From Salinisphaera sp. G21_0 (GTDB taxonomy: Bacteria; Pseudomonadota; Gammaproteobacteria; Pseudomonadales; Endozoicomonadaceae), in assembly GCF_017744115.1 (NCBI RefSeq), contig NZ_JAGHQW010000013.1, positions 1-64,000 of the forward strand: a DNA stretch of 64,000 nucleotides, written 5' to 3'. The notes under the pieces were generated by a model. The model was not told the DNA's origin. It searched no databases and saw nothing but the letters and a program-made list of their open reading frames with translations. Made by a program: the position numbers and the translations under genes. Below, one piece after another: positions 48,896 to 58,897 of this stretch; positions within the stretch are counted from its first letter, which is position 1; each line of letters opens with the position of its first letter.

Positions 48896-48924
48896 GCCCA
48901 ATTTCGCCCCACCAAATAAGCCAG

Positions 48925-49902
48925 ATGCCGGACAAACAACAAGCCTCTTTTCAGATCGCAGTCCACGACGATTTCCGCAGGGTGAACGAGTGCATTCACG
49001 AGCAGTTGCACTCTGACGTCGCCCTGGTCAGCAAAATCAGTGAATACATCATTAAGTCCGGTGGCAAGCGGCTACGCCCATTGCTGGTACTGCTGACTGC
49101 CCGGGCCTGCGGTTACAATGACTACAACCATGTGCCACTGGCCGCCATTATTGAATTCCTGCACACCGCCACCCTGCTGCATGACGATGTAGTGGATCAG
49201 TCAGACCTGCGCCGTGGCAGAGACACGGCGAATGCCCTGTGGGGCAACGCGCCCAGCGTTCTGGTGGGTGATTTTCTCTATTCCCGCGCATTCCAGATGA
49301 TGGTAGGGCTGGAGAGCTTCAAGCTGCTGCATATTCTGGCGGACGCCACCAATGTCATTGCCGAGGGTGAGGTTATGCAGCTGATGAACATCAATGATGC
49401 TGATGTTACCGAAGATGACTACATGGAAGTCATTCGCTGCAAAACCGCCATGCTGTTCCAGGCCTCCAGCCAGACGGCTGCCGTGCTGAGCAAAGCCAGC
49501 CCGGAACTGGAAAAAGATATGGCTAACTACGGTAATTACCTCGGCATTGCCTTCCAGCTGGTGGATGATCTGCTGGACTATGAGGGCGATTCTGAAACCA
49601 TGGGTAAAAACCTCGGGGATGATCTGGCAGAAGGCAAACCGACATTGCCGCTGATTTACACCCTGAAACATGGTACCAGCGAACAGAAAGCGCTGGTTAG
49701 GGAAGCGATTGAGCAAGGTGGCCGGGACAATATTGCAGCCGTTGTGGAAGCGGTTCGCAGCTGTGGAGCACTTCAGTACACTGCGGCTAAAGCCCGGGAA
49801 TACACAGCCAAGGCAAAACGCTGCCTGAACCTGCTACCTGAAGGCGAGTATCGCAATGCTATGGCGGACCTTGCGGACTTTGCGGTTGTCAGAAGCTGTT
49901 AG
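48925..49902 (+). CDS. ispB: octaprenyl diphosphate synthase
   Basis: 325 residues. Trans-prenyltransferase with the first aspartate-rich motif in LLHDDVVDQSDLRRG and the second in QLVDDLLDYEGD, plus GGKRLRP at the N-terminus. Builds the side chain of ubiquinone. Divergent from rplU, as in many gammaproteobacteria. Chain length (8 or 9 units) cannot be read from sequence here. Confidence 0.95.
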   Translation: MPDKQQASFQIAVHDDFRRVNECIHEQLHSDVALVSKISEYIIKSGGKRLRPLLVLLTARACGYNDYNHVPLAAIIEFLHTATLLHDDVVDQSDLRRGRDTANALWGNAPSVLVGDFLYSRAFQMMVGLESFKLLHILADATNVIAEGEVMQLMNINDADVTEDDYMEVIRCKTAMLFQASSQTAAVLSKASPELEKDMANYGNYLGIAFQLVDDLLDYEGDSETMGKNLGDDLAEGKPTLPLIYTLKHGTSEQKALVREAIEQGGRDNIAAVVEAVRSCGALQYTAAKAREYTAKAKRCLNLLPEGEYRNAMADLADFAVVRSC

Positions 49903-49936
49903 GCAGCATTTATTACAAGACAAACCCTTGCAAGCG

Positions 49937-49974
49937 AAGGGGCCGGTATTTTGTGAATACCGGCCCCTTTTTTT
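49937..49974 (+). terminator. terminator after ispB
   Basis: AAGGGGCCGGTATT-TTGTG-AATACCGGCCCCTT followed by TTTTT: a 14-bp perfect stem. Confidence 0.92.
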
Positions 49975-50161
49975 ATGGCTGGGCAGGTTCGCCGCCACCT
50001 TCAGAAAGATATGGCCCCGGTTTTCAGGATTGGTGTCGCATCCAACGAAAGCTATCCCTGCGGCCATGGCTCAGGGGTGATCATCAATCAGATCAATGCA
50101 AACCATTTACATGCAACTTTTCCACTATTTTGCAATCAAATATGTCCAAAATAAATAGGAC

Positions 50162-53065
50162 ATGGATAAATTCATGCTTTCGTTAAATACAGAAATCAAC
50201 TCGATACTTTTCCAACCCTGGCAACCAGATACTGCTTCTGAAAAGCCACCAATACCAACGGCTGCCCAGCAGCCAGAATATATTGAATTGCCCGGGGTTC
50301 ATTGTTACGAGGAACTGGAAACCCATGCTGCCTTTCCTGAGATAAAAACCCGTTTCCTGAATGATATTGAGGAGATGAAACAACTGGTACACCCCTACGT
50401 TAATCATCAATACGATATATCAATAGATATTTTTCATGAGAAACTGGAATCACCGCCTGAACATCTTAAAAACAGCCTGCTCGCCCTGTATCGTGAGACA
50501 CGCTTCCAGATTCGACAGCTAGTCATTCAGCTCAGGGATCAACAACACGATCCAAATGTTGACAACCAAAATTACATCGCAGGGATACTTCATGACTGCC
50601 TGAGCGATATTCAGGAGTGCCCTCCCGGTATTCACGGCCGCTTTACCCGGAGTTTTCTTAATTTGGAAGCCTCCCGGGGAGGGCTGGGCGGGAAGCTCTT
50701 CAAGGTCAGGAGTGAGCTGTTTGATCAATTTATCCAGTCTTTCCTGCTTGAGCTGCAACGGGAGAGGTTGGTTGATATATCACCAGGCATCGAGGTTCAC
50801 TGGGAACACAGCTTGCACAATCTTTTCTGTGAGCCTCTGGGGCTTCCTCATATCGTTGACCCACTGGCACCGACCAATCTGGGTGATGACCTTACCCGGC
50901 GATTTCTTGCTGCTGCACCACTGTCAGTCAATGCCTGTACCATCCTGCGTAAACTCTCGTCCGGGTGGTCTGACCAGCTCAGTGCAACCCTGAAAAAACT
51001 GGGTGTACAGGCATGGGAAACCGACGTTATTGCTCCCTTTGAACTGACTTCAGACAGAACGGGTACGCTTGAAAGCACGCTCTTTAAACCAGTCAATCAT
51101 CTACTGCAAACAAGCGGAGAACAGTCCCTTGATCTCAGGGCCGTCATCGAAGAAACAGGCAATGGCAACTATTACCTTGGCCGGTATCGGGAAAAGTTAC
51201 TGGCCTGGGTAGCCAACCATTTCTGTGAATCATCAGCCCAGGTGTTCGCCACTATCCCTTCAGCTGTCGATTCGGCCTGGCATATCGGCACCATCAACCA
51301 GCTTTTCTTCTGGGTATTTAATCATGACCAGTACTTGCCAACGGGGCTGTCGTGTACTTTTGATGCGAGTAATCACACCACCCTGACATTGCCTCATTTA
51401 ATGTCCATTGATTTCTCAACCTGGCCTGAAACCACCATTTATGCCCTGCTCACCCAGGCAATGGAGCAAACCGATAAGGCCTGGCATATTGCCTCGTTTT
51501 TCCTGCAACACACCACCATCGAACAGCTTGGTAAAATACCAGCGATGGTGACCAGGGCACTTGCCAACCAACTCAGTGACAAGCTGATTAAACACGATGA
51601 CACTTTTAAAGAAACGTTATACCAATGTGTAGTTGATCATTTTGCCTCTGGTACAACTTTCATTACTCCAGGCGTACTGGACTGGCTGATCGATACACCT
51701 CTGCTGAAACCGGTTTTATTGGGACTTCAACAACAGGGAATAAATGTTTTGTCAATCACATCACGCCTGGCCAGCTGGCAGGTCTCTGATTTTTCCCACG
51801 AGGATATCAAAAAGTTACTGACACCCAATGATTGTCGGCGACTGTTCAAAAAGGCACTTATTCTGAGGCAGGCAGAAACCCTGTCCAATCTTCTGTTAAC
51901 CGGTCATTGTGATCAATTGACCAGCTTCTTGAACGATGAACTGGGCAGCCCCCTGGCGTGCTTTGCAAGTTCCGGTAATTTGCCTGGATTGGAATACCTG
52001 TTGAAACTCGGCAACCCGCAGGTTAACCAGAAAAATATCGATGGCTCGACGCCCCTGCACATCGCTGCCGAAAACGGGCATGTAGCGTTCGTCAGGGCGT
52101 TACTGGCCATCGACGGCATTGACGTCAATGTGAAGGATAACGATGGCTTGACGCCCCTGCACTGTGCTGCCTCACAAGGCTACGTAGTGTGTGTCAGGCC
52201 GTTATTGACCGCCGATGGCATTGACGTCAATGTGAAGGATAACGATGGCTTGACGCCCCTGCACTGTGCTGCCTCACAAGGCCACGTAGTGTGTGTCAGG
52301 CCGTTATTGACCGCCGATGGCATTGACGTCAATGTGAAGGATAACTATGGCTTGACGCCCCTGCACTGTGCTGCCTCACAAGGCCACGTAGTGTGTGTCA
52401 GGCCGTTATTGACCGCCGATGGCATTGACGTCAATGTGCAGAATGACGATGGCTATACGCCCCTGTACTGTGCTGTCGCACAAGGCCACGCAGAGTGCAT
52501 CAAGGCATTACTGACCGCCGAAGACATTGACGTCAATGTGAAATCGTCTTCAGATTTTACGCCCCTGCACTGGGCTGCCATACAAGGTCATGCAGGGTGC
52601 ATCTCGGCGTTATTGACCGATGACCGCATTGACATCAATGTGACGACTGAAGAAGGCTTCACGCCCCTGAGCTGCGCTGTCCAATTTGGCCATACAGAAT
52701 GCGCCATGGTGTTATTGGACGCCAAAGGCATTGATGTCAATATGGCACCATCTGGGGGCTTTACGGCCCTGCACTGGGCCGCCATAAAAGACAACGTAGA
52801 GTGCATCGCGCTTTTATTGAACGCCACAGGCATTGACGTCAATGCGAAAACAACCAAGGGTTTCACGCCCCTGCACTGCGCTGCCCAATTTGGCCAGGCA
52901 GGGTCCATCAAAGCGTTACTTAAAGCTCCCGGCATTATCATCAGTATAAAAAGTAACGGCGGCTTGACGCCCCGGGACGACGCCCGCAAAGAAGGCCATG
53001 CAGAGTGCGAAAGACTGCTGACTCCACTTTTTCCAGATCCGGAATTTGGCTCTGGTAATCGATAG
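50162..53065 (+). CDS. large ankyrin-repeat protein
   Basis: 967 residues from ATG at 50162, preceded by TAGGAC. Residues 1-590 are not recognised: helical, acidic-neutral, no signal peptide or membrane segment. Residues about 600-955 carry ten ankyrin repeats of 34 residues (DGLTPLHCAASQGHVVCVRP then LLTADGIDVNVKDN). Repeats at 52141-52446 are nearly identical at DNA level over 102-bp units. Ankyrin arrays bind proteins. In host-associated bacteria such stand-alone cytosolic-looking ankyrin proteins are frequent effector candidates; no secretion signal can be confirmed here. Flanked by core genes (ispB, galU), so it may be a single-gene insertion. Confidence 0.85.
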   Translation: MDKFMLSLNTEINSILFQPWQPDTASEKPPIPTAAQQPEYIELPGVHCYEELETHAAFPEIKTRFLNDIEEMKQLVHPYVNHQYDISIDIFHEKLESPPEHLKNSLLALYRETRFQIRQLVIQLRDQQHDPNVDNQNYIAGILHDCLSDIQECPPGIHGRFTRSFLNLEASRGGLGGKLFKVRSELFDQFIQSFLLELQRERLVDISPGIEVHWEHSLHNLFCEPLGLPHIVDPLAPTNLGDDLTRRFLAAAPLSVNACTILRKLSSGWSDQLSATLKKLGVQAWETDVIAPFELTSDRTGTLESTLFKPVNHLLQTSGEQSLDLRAVIEETGNGNYYLGRYREKLLAWVANHFCESSAQVFATIPSAVDSAWHIGTINQLFFWVFNHDQYLPTGLSCTFDASNHTTLTLPHLMSIDFSTWPETTIYALLTQAMEQTDKAWHIASFFLQHTTIEQLGKIPAMVTRALANQLSDKLIKHDDTFKETLYQCVVDHFASGTTFITPGVLDWLIDTPLLKPVLLGLQQQGINVLSITSRLASWQVSDFSHEDIKKLLTPNDCRRLFKKALILRQAETLSNLLLTGHCDQLTSFLNDELGSPLACFASSGNLPGLEYLLKLGNPQVNQKNIDGSTPLHIAAENGHVAFVRALLAIDGIDVNVKDNDGLTPLHCAASQGYVVCVRPLLTADGIDVNVKDNDGLTPLHCAASQGHVVCVRPLLTADGIDVNVKDNYGLTPLHCAASQGHVVCVRPLLTADGIDVNVQNDDGYTPLYCAVAQGHAECIKALLTAEDIDVNVKSSSDFTPLHWAAIQGHAGCISALLTDDRIDINVTTEEGFTPLSCAVQFGHTECAMVLLDAKGIDVNMAPSGGFTALHWAAIKDNVECIALLLNATGIDVNAKTTKGFTPLHCAAQFGQAGSIKALLKAPGIIISIKSNGGLTPRDDARKEGHAECERLLTPLFPDPEFGSGNR
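52141..52446 (+). repeat. three near-identical 102-bp ankyrin-coding units
   Basis: Units at 52141, 52243 and 52345 differ by only a few bases over 102 bp, including third-codon positions. This indicates recent tandem duplication within the ankyrin array. Confidence 0.88.
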
Positions 53066-53312
53066 CCGAAAATCTGGGCTTACGCCAATGCGGCTGGCTG
53101 ATTTCATGTTTTCAAAGTTTCCTCCAGAGCCAACAGCAAAACTGCCCCCTATTTGATGTATGGCACCGTGGAAGAGCACCACACCCGGGCAGAGCATCAG
53201 CAGCACCGCCCGGTAGACGCCCCACTCTGACAGACCCACTATCCACCCAATGGCTGGAATTGCCGGTGTGGTGTGATTCAGCTGACCAAAGAGGAGATTG
53301 AGCGAACCTTTT

Positions 53313-54137
53313 TTAACGGTACAAATGGTCGTAACAATAGTTGGTAGCCTCAATAAAGCCCTCAATACTGCCACAGTCAAAACGCTCACCCTTGAACTTA
53401 TAAGCCATGACACAGCCTCGCTGCGCCTGAGCCATCAAAGCATCGGTAATCTGAATCTCGCCACCCTTACCCGGCTGGGTATCATGAATCAGGTCAAAGA
53501 TGTCCGGTGTAAGAATATAGCGGCCAATGATAGCAAGATTACTGGGCGCATCTTCTCTGGCGGGTTTTTCCACCATATTCTCAACCCGGATCAGATCTTC
53601 TGAAATGTGCTGGCCAGCGATCACCCCATATTTATGCACTTCATCTTCCGGCACTTCCTGCACCGCAACAATACTGCAACGGAACTGCTTATAGAGTTGC
53701 GCCATCTGGGCCAGAACGCCGGGCCCTCCGAGATTGATGCAGAGATCATCCGCCAGCACCATGCCGAATGGCTGGTCGCCAATCAGCGTCTGCCCGGTTA
53801 ATACCGCATGGCCAAGTCCCTTCATCTCACGCTGACGGGTGTAGGAGAAGGTACACTGATCGATCACGCTGCGGATATCGGACAGCAGGCTTTCCTTGTC
53901 CGTACCGGAAATCTGATGCTCCAGCTCGTAGTTCACATCAAAGTGATCTTCCAGCGAGCGCTTGCCCCGTCCGGTGACAATGCAGATATCCGACATACCG
54001 GCCTGCAGTGCCTCTTCAACGCCATACTCAATCAGCGGTTTGCTGACGATGGGCATCATCTCCTTGGGCATGGACTTGGTGGCTGGCAGGAACCGGGTAC
54101 CATAGCCTGCTGCCGGAAAAAGGCATTTCTTGATCAT
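53313..54137 (-). CDS. galU: UTP-glucose-1-phosphate uridylyltransferase
   Basis: 274 residues. Nucleotidyltransferase motif AAGYGTRFLPATKSMPKEMMP, then VLADDLCIN (metal-binding Asp) and VEKPAREDAPSNLAIIGRY. Makes UDP-glucose for LPS, exopolysaccharide and sugar interconversion. Lies 67 bp downstream of the phosphomannomutase gene in the same direction. The 247 bp between it and the ankyrin gene hold no recognisable gene. Confidence 0.96.
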   Translation of the reverse strand: MIKKCLFPAAGYGTRFLPATKSMPKEMMPIVSKPLIEYGVEEALQAGMSDICIVTGRGKRSLEDHFDVNYELEHQISGTDKESLLSDIRSVIDQCTFSYTRQREMKGLGHAVLTGQTLIGDQPFGMVLADDLCINLGGPGVLAQMAQLYKQFRCSIVAVQEVPEDEVHKYGVIAGQHISEDLIRVENMVEKPAREDAPSNLAIIGRYILTPDIFDLIHDTQPGKGGEIQITDALMAQAQRGCVMAYKFKGERFDCGSIEGFIEATNYCYDHLYR

Positions 54138-54167
54138 TTAAGGCTCTTTATTTATCCAACTCAAATG

Positions 54168-54197
54168 AAGAGACTGCTCCTTAATGAGCAGTCTCTT
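54168..54197 (-). terminator. hairpin between the phosphomannomutase gene and galU
   Basis: AAGAGACTGCTC-CTTAAT-GAGCAGTCTCTT: a 12-bp perfect stem just after the upstream gene's stop. The T-run is poor on either strand, so termination may be partial. Confidence 0.6.
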
Positions 54198-54204
54198 GAA
54201 AATA

Positions 54205-55572
54205 TCAGTCACGAATCAGCTTCAGCAGCTCGGCAGTTTTTTCCTGCATCAACACCTCATCGCCACGACTTTCTACATTCAGACGAATCACTGGCTCGGT
54301 ATTGGACAGTCGCAGGTTAAAGCGCCATTGCCCCATATCCAGGGAGATGCCATCGGTGTTATCAATTTCCAGCGCATCTTGCTGATAATGCGCCAGCACA
54401 CGCTCTATAGCGGCCTGAGGATCTGTCAATTGGCTGTTAATTTCACCAGACGACGGGAACATGGCGATCCGCTCACTGACCAGCGCTGACAAAGGCTGAC
54501 CCTTTCTGGAAATCAACTCAGCGACCAGCAGCCAGGGAATCATGCCGGAGTCACAATAGGCAAAGTCGCGGAAATAATGATGGGCACTCATCTCGCCACC
54601 ATAAACCGCATCTTCCCGGCGCATCCGCTGCTTGATAAAGGCGTGACCGGTTTTGCACAGCACCGGTTCACCACCTGCCGCTTTTACCTGATCGATGGTG
54701 TTCCAGGTCAGCCTGGGGTCATGGATGATTTTTGCCGCAGGGTTGTGGGCCAGGAATGCCTCCCCCAATAACCCGACAATATAATACCCTTCGATAAACT
54801 GTCCCTGTTCATCAAACAGGAAGCAGCGATCGAAGTCGCCATCCCAGGCGATGCCCATATCGGCCTGATGTTCCAGAACGGCGTCTACCGTCGTCTGACG
54901 ACACTCTGGCAGTAAAGGATTAGGAATACCCCGGGGAAAGCGACCATCCGGCTCGTGCAGGACTTTGATAAACTCTACCGGCACACCGGCCGCCCGGAAT
55001 CGTTCCTCGATAGCATCCACCACATGCCCTGCTGCACCGTTACCGGCATTGACCACCAGTTTCATTGGCTTGAGACTGTCAGCCTGGATATACTCCAGAA
55101 CGTGGCTGATATAATCATCCAGAACAGAGATTTTCTTGTAGCCGCCCCGTCGTGCCGCAGGCTCCCCAAACCGGTTCTCTTCTGCCCGTTGCTGAATCTC
55201 CCGCAAGCCGTTATCGCCACTGATGGGTTGCGCACCGGCCTGCACCAGTTTCATACCGTTGTAGTCAATGGGGTTGTGACTGGCCGTCACCTGAACTCCG
55301 CCATCAACCCCCAGGTGGAATGTGGCAAAATAGATCTCTTCGGTACCGGACAGGCCAATATCCAGCACATTGACCCCGGCATCACGCAGGCCTTCAGACA
55401 ATGAGTGTTTCAGGGCTTCACTGGTCAGGCGGCTATCGCCACCAACAACGACATCCTTCGGTTTAAGGTGCTCGCCATAGGCCCGCCCTATGCGGTAAGC
55501 AATATCTTCATTAAGTTCATCCGGCAGGCGGCCACGGATATCGTATGCCTTGAAGCAGGGAAGCTTGGTCAT
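54205..55572 (-). CDS. algC: phosphomannomutase / phosphoglucomutase
   Basis: 455 residues. Alpha-D-phosphohexomutase: the phosphoserine in [12 protein letters not shown] (S98), metal loop DGDFDRCF, sugar-binding [10 protein letters not shown] and the phosphate-binding [12 protein letters not shown] at the C-terminus. Length and motifs match Pseudomonas AlgC, which converts both mannose-6-P and glucose-6-P. Supplies sugar-1-phosphates for GalU and for LPS or exopolysaccharide. Symbol by similarity; manB/cpsG would be the alternative. Confidence 0.88.
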   Translation of the reverse strand: MTKLPCFKAYDIRGRLPDELNEDIAYRIGRAYGEHLKPKDVVVGGDSRLTSEALKHSLSEGLRDAGVNVLDIGLSGTEEIYFATFHLGVDGGVQVTASHNPIDYNGMKLVQAGAQPISGDNGLREIQQRAEENRFGEPAARRGGYKKISVLDDYISHVLEYIQADSLKPMKLVVNAGNGAAGHVVDAIEERFRAAGVPVEFIKVLHEPDGRFPRGIPNPLLPECRQTTVDAVLEHQADMGIAWDGDFDRCFLFDEQGQFIEGYYIVGLLGEAFLAHNPAAKIIHDPRLTWNTIDQVKAAGGEPVLCKTGHAFIKQRMRREDAVYGGEMSAHHYFRDFAYCDSGMIPWLLVAELISRKGQPLSALVSERIAMFPSSGEINSQLTDPQAAIERVLAHYQQDALEIDNTDGISLDMGQWRFNLRLSNTEPVIRLNVESRGDEVLMQEKTAELLKLIRD

Positions 55573-55785
55573 TTCTCGGTCGCAACGGAAATTAAAAGTC
55601 TGTATTTAACTACGAATTCCCTTAAATAGACAAACTGTGTCGGATAAAAAATGCCTGCATGTTAAACGACAAGGCAATACATCAATCACAAAGCCTTTGT
55701 GGAGAAAGCCACCCATCAAATCGTCACCTAAATAGCCGATAGCTTTCAGATAAATGCTGAACAGAGCAAAGCGGTTATCAGAGCT

Positions 55786-56337
55786 ATGAACAGGACCATC
55801 AAATCCCCATCCACGCAGCCATCAGGACGGCTGTTACGGTTCATTACCGTGGTCTTCTTTTCAGGTTTGTCGCTGTCGACCCCGGTAGCCAGCCAACCCT
55901 GCACCGCTAACGGTCGGCCGCTGTTTGGCTATCTGGAAAACGCCACGCTGGTCAATATAAATCAACATAAGGTCGCATCATTGGTTGACAGTGGTGCGAC
56001 AACCACGGCCCTGGATGCCCGTAATATCCGCATGCATATTAAAAGAAATGGCTATCGCTGGGTTTACTACGATTTCGTTCACCGGGAAAGCCGCCAGAAA
56101 ACCCCCATGCATCAACCGGTCAGCCGGGTAGCCAGAATAATCACCCATAAAGGTGCGCCCAGTGAGCGAGCGGTTGTCCGAAACACCGTAAAAGTAGGCC
56201 GGATTACCCGGATTGTAGAAATGTCCTTAATCAGTCGCAGCAATTTTCCTCAACAGTTATTGATTGGTCGCAACTTTCTCAACGATACCGGACTGATTGA
56301 TGCTGGAAAGCGATACCTTCAGGAACGCTGCCCATGA
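55786..56337 (+). CDS. exported retropepsin-like (RimB/Zn_protease family) protein
   Basis: 183 residues. Basic N-terminus and hydrophobic segment (about 17-36, ending VASQP) suggest export to the periplasm. The segment LVDSGATTTALDAR has the aspartic-protease D-S/T-G-A motif, as in the single-domain retropepsin-like family related to RimB (PF05618). A later LIGRNFLNDTGLIDAGKRYL is the family's hydrophobic-hydrophobic-G partner region. Acts, if active, as a homodimeric aspartyl peptidase. Overlaps the next gene by four bases (ATGA), which ties it to the DUF2796-ABC cluster. Substrate unknown. Confidence 0.75.
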   Translation: MNRTIKSPSTQPSGRLLRFITVVFFSGLSLSTPVASQPCTANGRPLFGYLENATLVNINQHKVASLVDSGATTTALDARNIRMHIKRNGYRWVYYDFVHRESRQKTPMHQPVSRVARIITHKGAPSERAVVRNTVKVGRITRIVEMSLISRSNFPQQLLIGRNFLNDTGLIDAGKRYLQERCP

Positions 56338-56921
56338 ACATTCACCACAAAGCAGTGACTGCCTGCCTTATACTGAGCCTGACCGTCGCGATAACGTCAA
56401 GCCATGGGAAAGACCGCGCCATTGGACAAAATATCCATCGGGCTTATGAACCAGCATCCATGCTGCTGGATGTTAACCTGCAACAGGATACCCTTAACCT
56501 GTTCCTCTCCATCTCCCCGGAGGCCGCGAGCACGATCACAACACTACCGCCCGGTGCTCTGGCCCGGTCTCTGCAAGAATTTACCCCTCTGGTTACCCTC
56601 CCGGACGATGCGCAGTGTCGGCAAACGCAAAAGCAGTTTCTTGTTGAACCGGAAGACAGCCCTGATCTCAAGGCGGAATTGCTGGCAGCACAGCTCAGTG
56701 AAATCAACGGCTATCTCGAATATGAATGTCAGCACCCGGAAAACCTGTCTCACTTCACATTCCTGGCTTTCGAAGCAATACCTGATTTAAAGCACACCAG
56801 CGTCTGGCTGGTCAGTGACAACTGGCAAAGTAAACAGCAGCTAAGTCAGAAACAGCAGGAGGTTCAGTTGCAGAAGCAACCAGCAAAGAGTGATTTCCTT
56901 CCGGATTTTTTTAACGATTAA
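56334..56921 (+). CDS. DUF2796/ZrgA-like periplasmic protein
   Basis: 195 residues with a signal peptide (hydrophobic 10-22, cleavage near SSHGK). The pattern of DUF2796 is visible: LLDVNLQQDTLNLFLSISPEA, a Leu/Pro-rich helix, LPDDAQC, later GYLEYECQHPENLSHF, then FEAIPDLKHTSVWLVSDN. In Vibrio cholerae, ZrgA of this family works with an ABC transporter in zinc uptake. The His-rich metal motif (HxHxHG) usual near the N-terminus is missing, so the ligand may differ. The C-terminal tail is Gln/Lys-rich. Assignment by pattern memory; moderate confidence. Confidence 0.6.
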   Translation: MNIHHKAVTACLILSLTVAITSSHGKDRAIGQNIHRAYEPASMLLDVNLQQDTLNLFLSISPEAASTITTLPPGALARSLQEFTPLVTLPDDAQCRQTQKQFLVEPEDSPDLKAELLAAQLSEINGYLEYECQHPENLSHFTFLAFEAIPDLKHTSVWLVSDNWQSKQQLSQKQQEVQLQKQPAKSDFLPDFFND

Positions 56922-56951
56922 AAAAAGCGGTGTATTGAAAGAGGGCCATGT

Positions 56952-57653
56952 ATGAGTCAGGCAGTTACCGTAGAAAAGCTTGAATTAAGCAGAGGAAAGC
57001 AAAGCTGCCTGTCGATACCACTGTTTACGGTAAAGAACGGTGAACGCCTGCAGATTACCGGGTTGAACGGCTCTGGCAAGACCACGCTACTGCAACTGCT
57101 GACCGGGTTACTCCTACCCGACAGTGGCAGAATTGACATACTTGGCCAGCAAATTGACAGCCTGTCCAGATCCGAACGGGAAACCTTTCGAGCCGGGCAG
57201 GTGGGTTATATTTTCCAGCAGCCAACATTGATTCCCTATCTGAATCCGCTGGAAAATATTTTACTACCCTGTCGTTTATCCAGGTGGCGCCAGCAGCGAC
57301 TGGCAGACCGGAAAACCACGGCGAATTACGAGGCCTACCAGCTGATGGCCGCACTCAACATGGAGAACCCCGAACTCCTGCGCCAAAGCACCGGTATGCT
57401 GAGCACTGGTCAACAACAACGGGTCGCTATTGCCCGGGCTCTGATAGGCTCCCCCCCGCTGATTCTGGCCGATGAAGCCGCATCAGCACTGGACCCGCAG
57501 GCGCGAACAACCCTGTATGACATGCTGCTGAAAAGCACCAGAGAACATGAACAGACATTGATCTGTGTTGACCATACCCCTTACCCGGGATTTGACCGCT
57601 GTATTGATATGTCAGACATCAACCATTCACAACAGGTGGCCAGGCTATGGTAA
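56952..57653 (+). CDS. ABC transporter ATP-binding protein, MacB/LolD type
   Basis: 233 residues. Walker A GLNGSGKTT, Q-loop in YIFQQPTLIPYL, signature LSTGQQQRVAIARAL (LSxGQ with T at position 3), Walker B LILADEAASALD (the usual Pro-Thr after DE replaced by Ala-Ala), and switch His in ICVDHTPY. Couples ATP hydrolysis to the FtsX-type permease encoded next, with which it overlaps by seven bases. Confidence 0.92.
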   Translation: MSQAVTVEKLELSRGKQSCLSIPLFTVKNGERLQITGLNGSGKTTLLQLLTGLLLPDSGRIDILGQQIDSLSRSERETFRAGQVGYIFQQPTLIPYLNPLENILLPCRLSRWRQQRLADRKTTANYEAYQLMAALNMENPELLRQSTGMLSTGQQQRVAIARALIGSPPLILADEAASALDPQARTTLYDMLLKSTREHEQTLICVDHTPYPGFDRCIDMSDINHSQQVARLW

Positions 57654-58747
57654 ACATCAACTGGCTCAGTACTGCATTACTGACCTTTCAGCATGCCATG
57701 AAGAGCATGAACTATCGGAAAAAAAACACGCTGACCATGCTGCTGGTTCTGGCCTTTGGCTTTTACCTTGTGTTTCTGTTTAAAGGTATCAAGCAACAAA
57801 TGATTGAAAGTATTGATCGCTATTCACTGGAAAGCGACCTTATCATCAGTAAAGAAACACCGGCCATGCCCCTGGTTCTGTTCTCGCTATTCCATGTGGG
57901 CTCACCACCACCACAAATGAGCCTGAGCCTGCTGAATAAGCTGATAAGCCACCCGGAGATTGAATACGCCATTCCTTATGCCTATGGCGAAACCCATCGG
58001 GGAATCACCGTTATTGGTACCAGCGCCAAAGGGATTGCGCGATTGACTCGACATTCAGCCAACCCTGCAAATCACCCGATGGCTGCTTATATCGGGATAA
58101 ACATCGCCAATACCCTTGGTTACCAAGTCAACGATCAGATAACCATTGGCGATGGCAGCGAACCAGGGCCAGAACAAGAGTACAAAGAGCTATTTACCAT
58201 CGCTGGTGTTTTGCCACGGCAGAATACCCATCAGGATGACAGTATCTATATCCCGATTGAAGGTTTGATAACCGCAAGAAAATCATACGTAAAAGGCAAT
58301 ACGCCGAGCTGGTCAAGTCCTGATGATATCTCTTTTATCGATATCAAACTGCAGGACCGTATGGCCCTTCTGGCGCTTGAAAAAAGCCTGACTCAATCAG
58401 CCACGGAACAAGGCCTGGCGATAACCGCCGCGATGCCAGCCAGAGAACTGGAGCTACTTTATAACTATCTGAACAGGGCAGCGGTCAGTCTGATATTCAT
58501 ATCGTTTGTCACGCTCGGGTTGTGCCTGCTGACCCTTTTTTATGCATTGACCCGCAACCTCCAGGAACGAAAACAGGAAATACAGCTTTATCAGACGCTG
58601 GGAATGAGCCAGACCTGCATCATTGTTATGGCCCTGCTTGAGCCTTTGTTAATTATCTCCGGTGCTCTTGTCCTGGGTTTCATTGCCAGTGCAATGCTGT
58701 CAGCCCATACCGCTGATTTTTTCCTGATAAAATGGTTAATAAATTAA
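57647..58747 (+). CDS. ABC transporter permease, FtsX/MacB type
   Basis: 366 residues: one N-terminal membrane helix (about 28-45), a periplasmic domain of about 220 residues (with YAIPYAYGETHRGITVIGT), then three C-terminal helices (about 275-300, 320-345, 345-362) including RKQEIQLYQTLGMS, the FtsX-family coupling segment. With the ATPase and DUF2796 protein it resembles the Zrg-type cluster of Vibrio. Mechanotransmission-type transporters of this class act on the envelope rather than transporting ions through the membrane core, so the substrate should be treated as open. Confidence 0.85.
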   Translation: MVNINWLSTALLTFQHAMKSMNYRKKNTLTMLLVLAFGFYLVFLFKGIKQQMIESIDRYSLESDLIISKETPAMPLVLFSLFHVGSPPPQMSLSLLNKLISHPEIEYAIPYAYGETHRGITVIGTSAKGIARLTRHSANPANHPMAAYIGINIANTLGYQVNDQITIGDGSEPGPEQEYKELFTIAGVLPRQNTHQDDSIYIPIEGLITARKSYVKGNTPSWSSPDDISFIDIKLQDRMALLALEKSLTQSATEQGLAITAAMPARELELLYNYLNRAAVSLIFISFVTLGLCLLTLFYALTRNLQERKQEIQLYQTLGMSQTCIIVMALLEPLLIISGALVLGFIASAMLSAHTADFFLIKWLIN

Positions 58748-58897
58748 CCCGGTTAATATCGCTAAGCTGGGAAGGCAATAAATGGAACTTTTCCATACAA
58801 CCCGGATCTAATGGAGTTAAACATAGTATTTACCAAACACGTTGGAAGATTTCATTCCGAATTGATTAGCGGAGAAATTTCCACCCGGAGTGTTAGA

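Noticed and set aside
52916-53413. Minus-strand 165-codon frame spanning the gap between the ankyrin gene and galU
   Set aside because: Overlaps the 3' ends of both real genes, and the middle part shows no recognisable domain; kept as non-coding.
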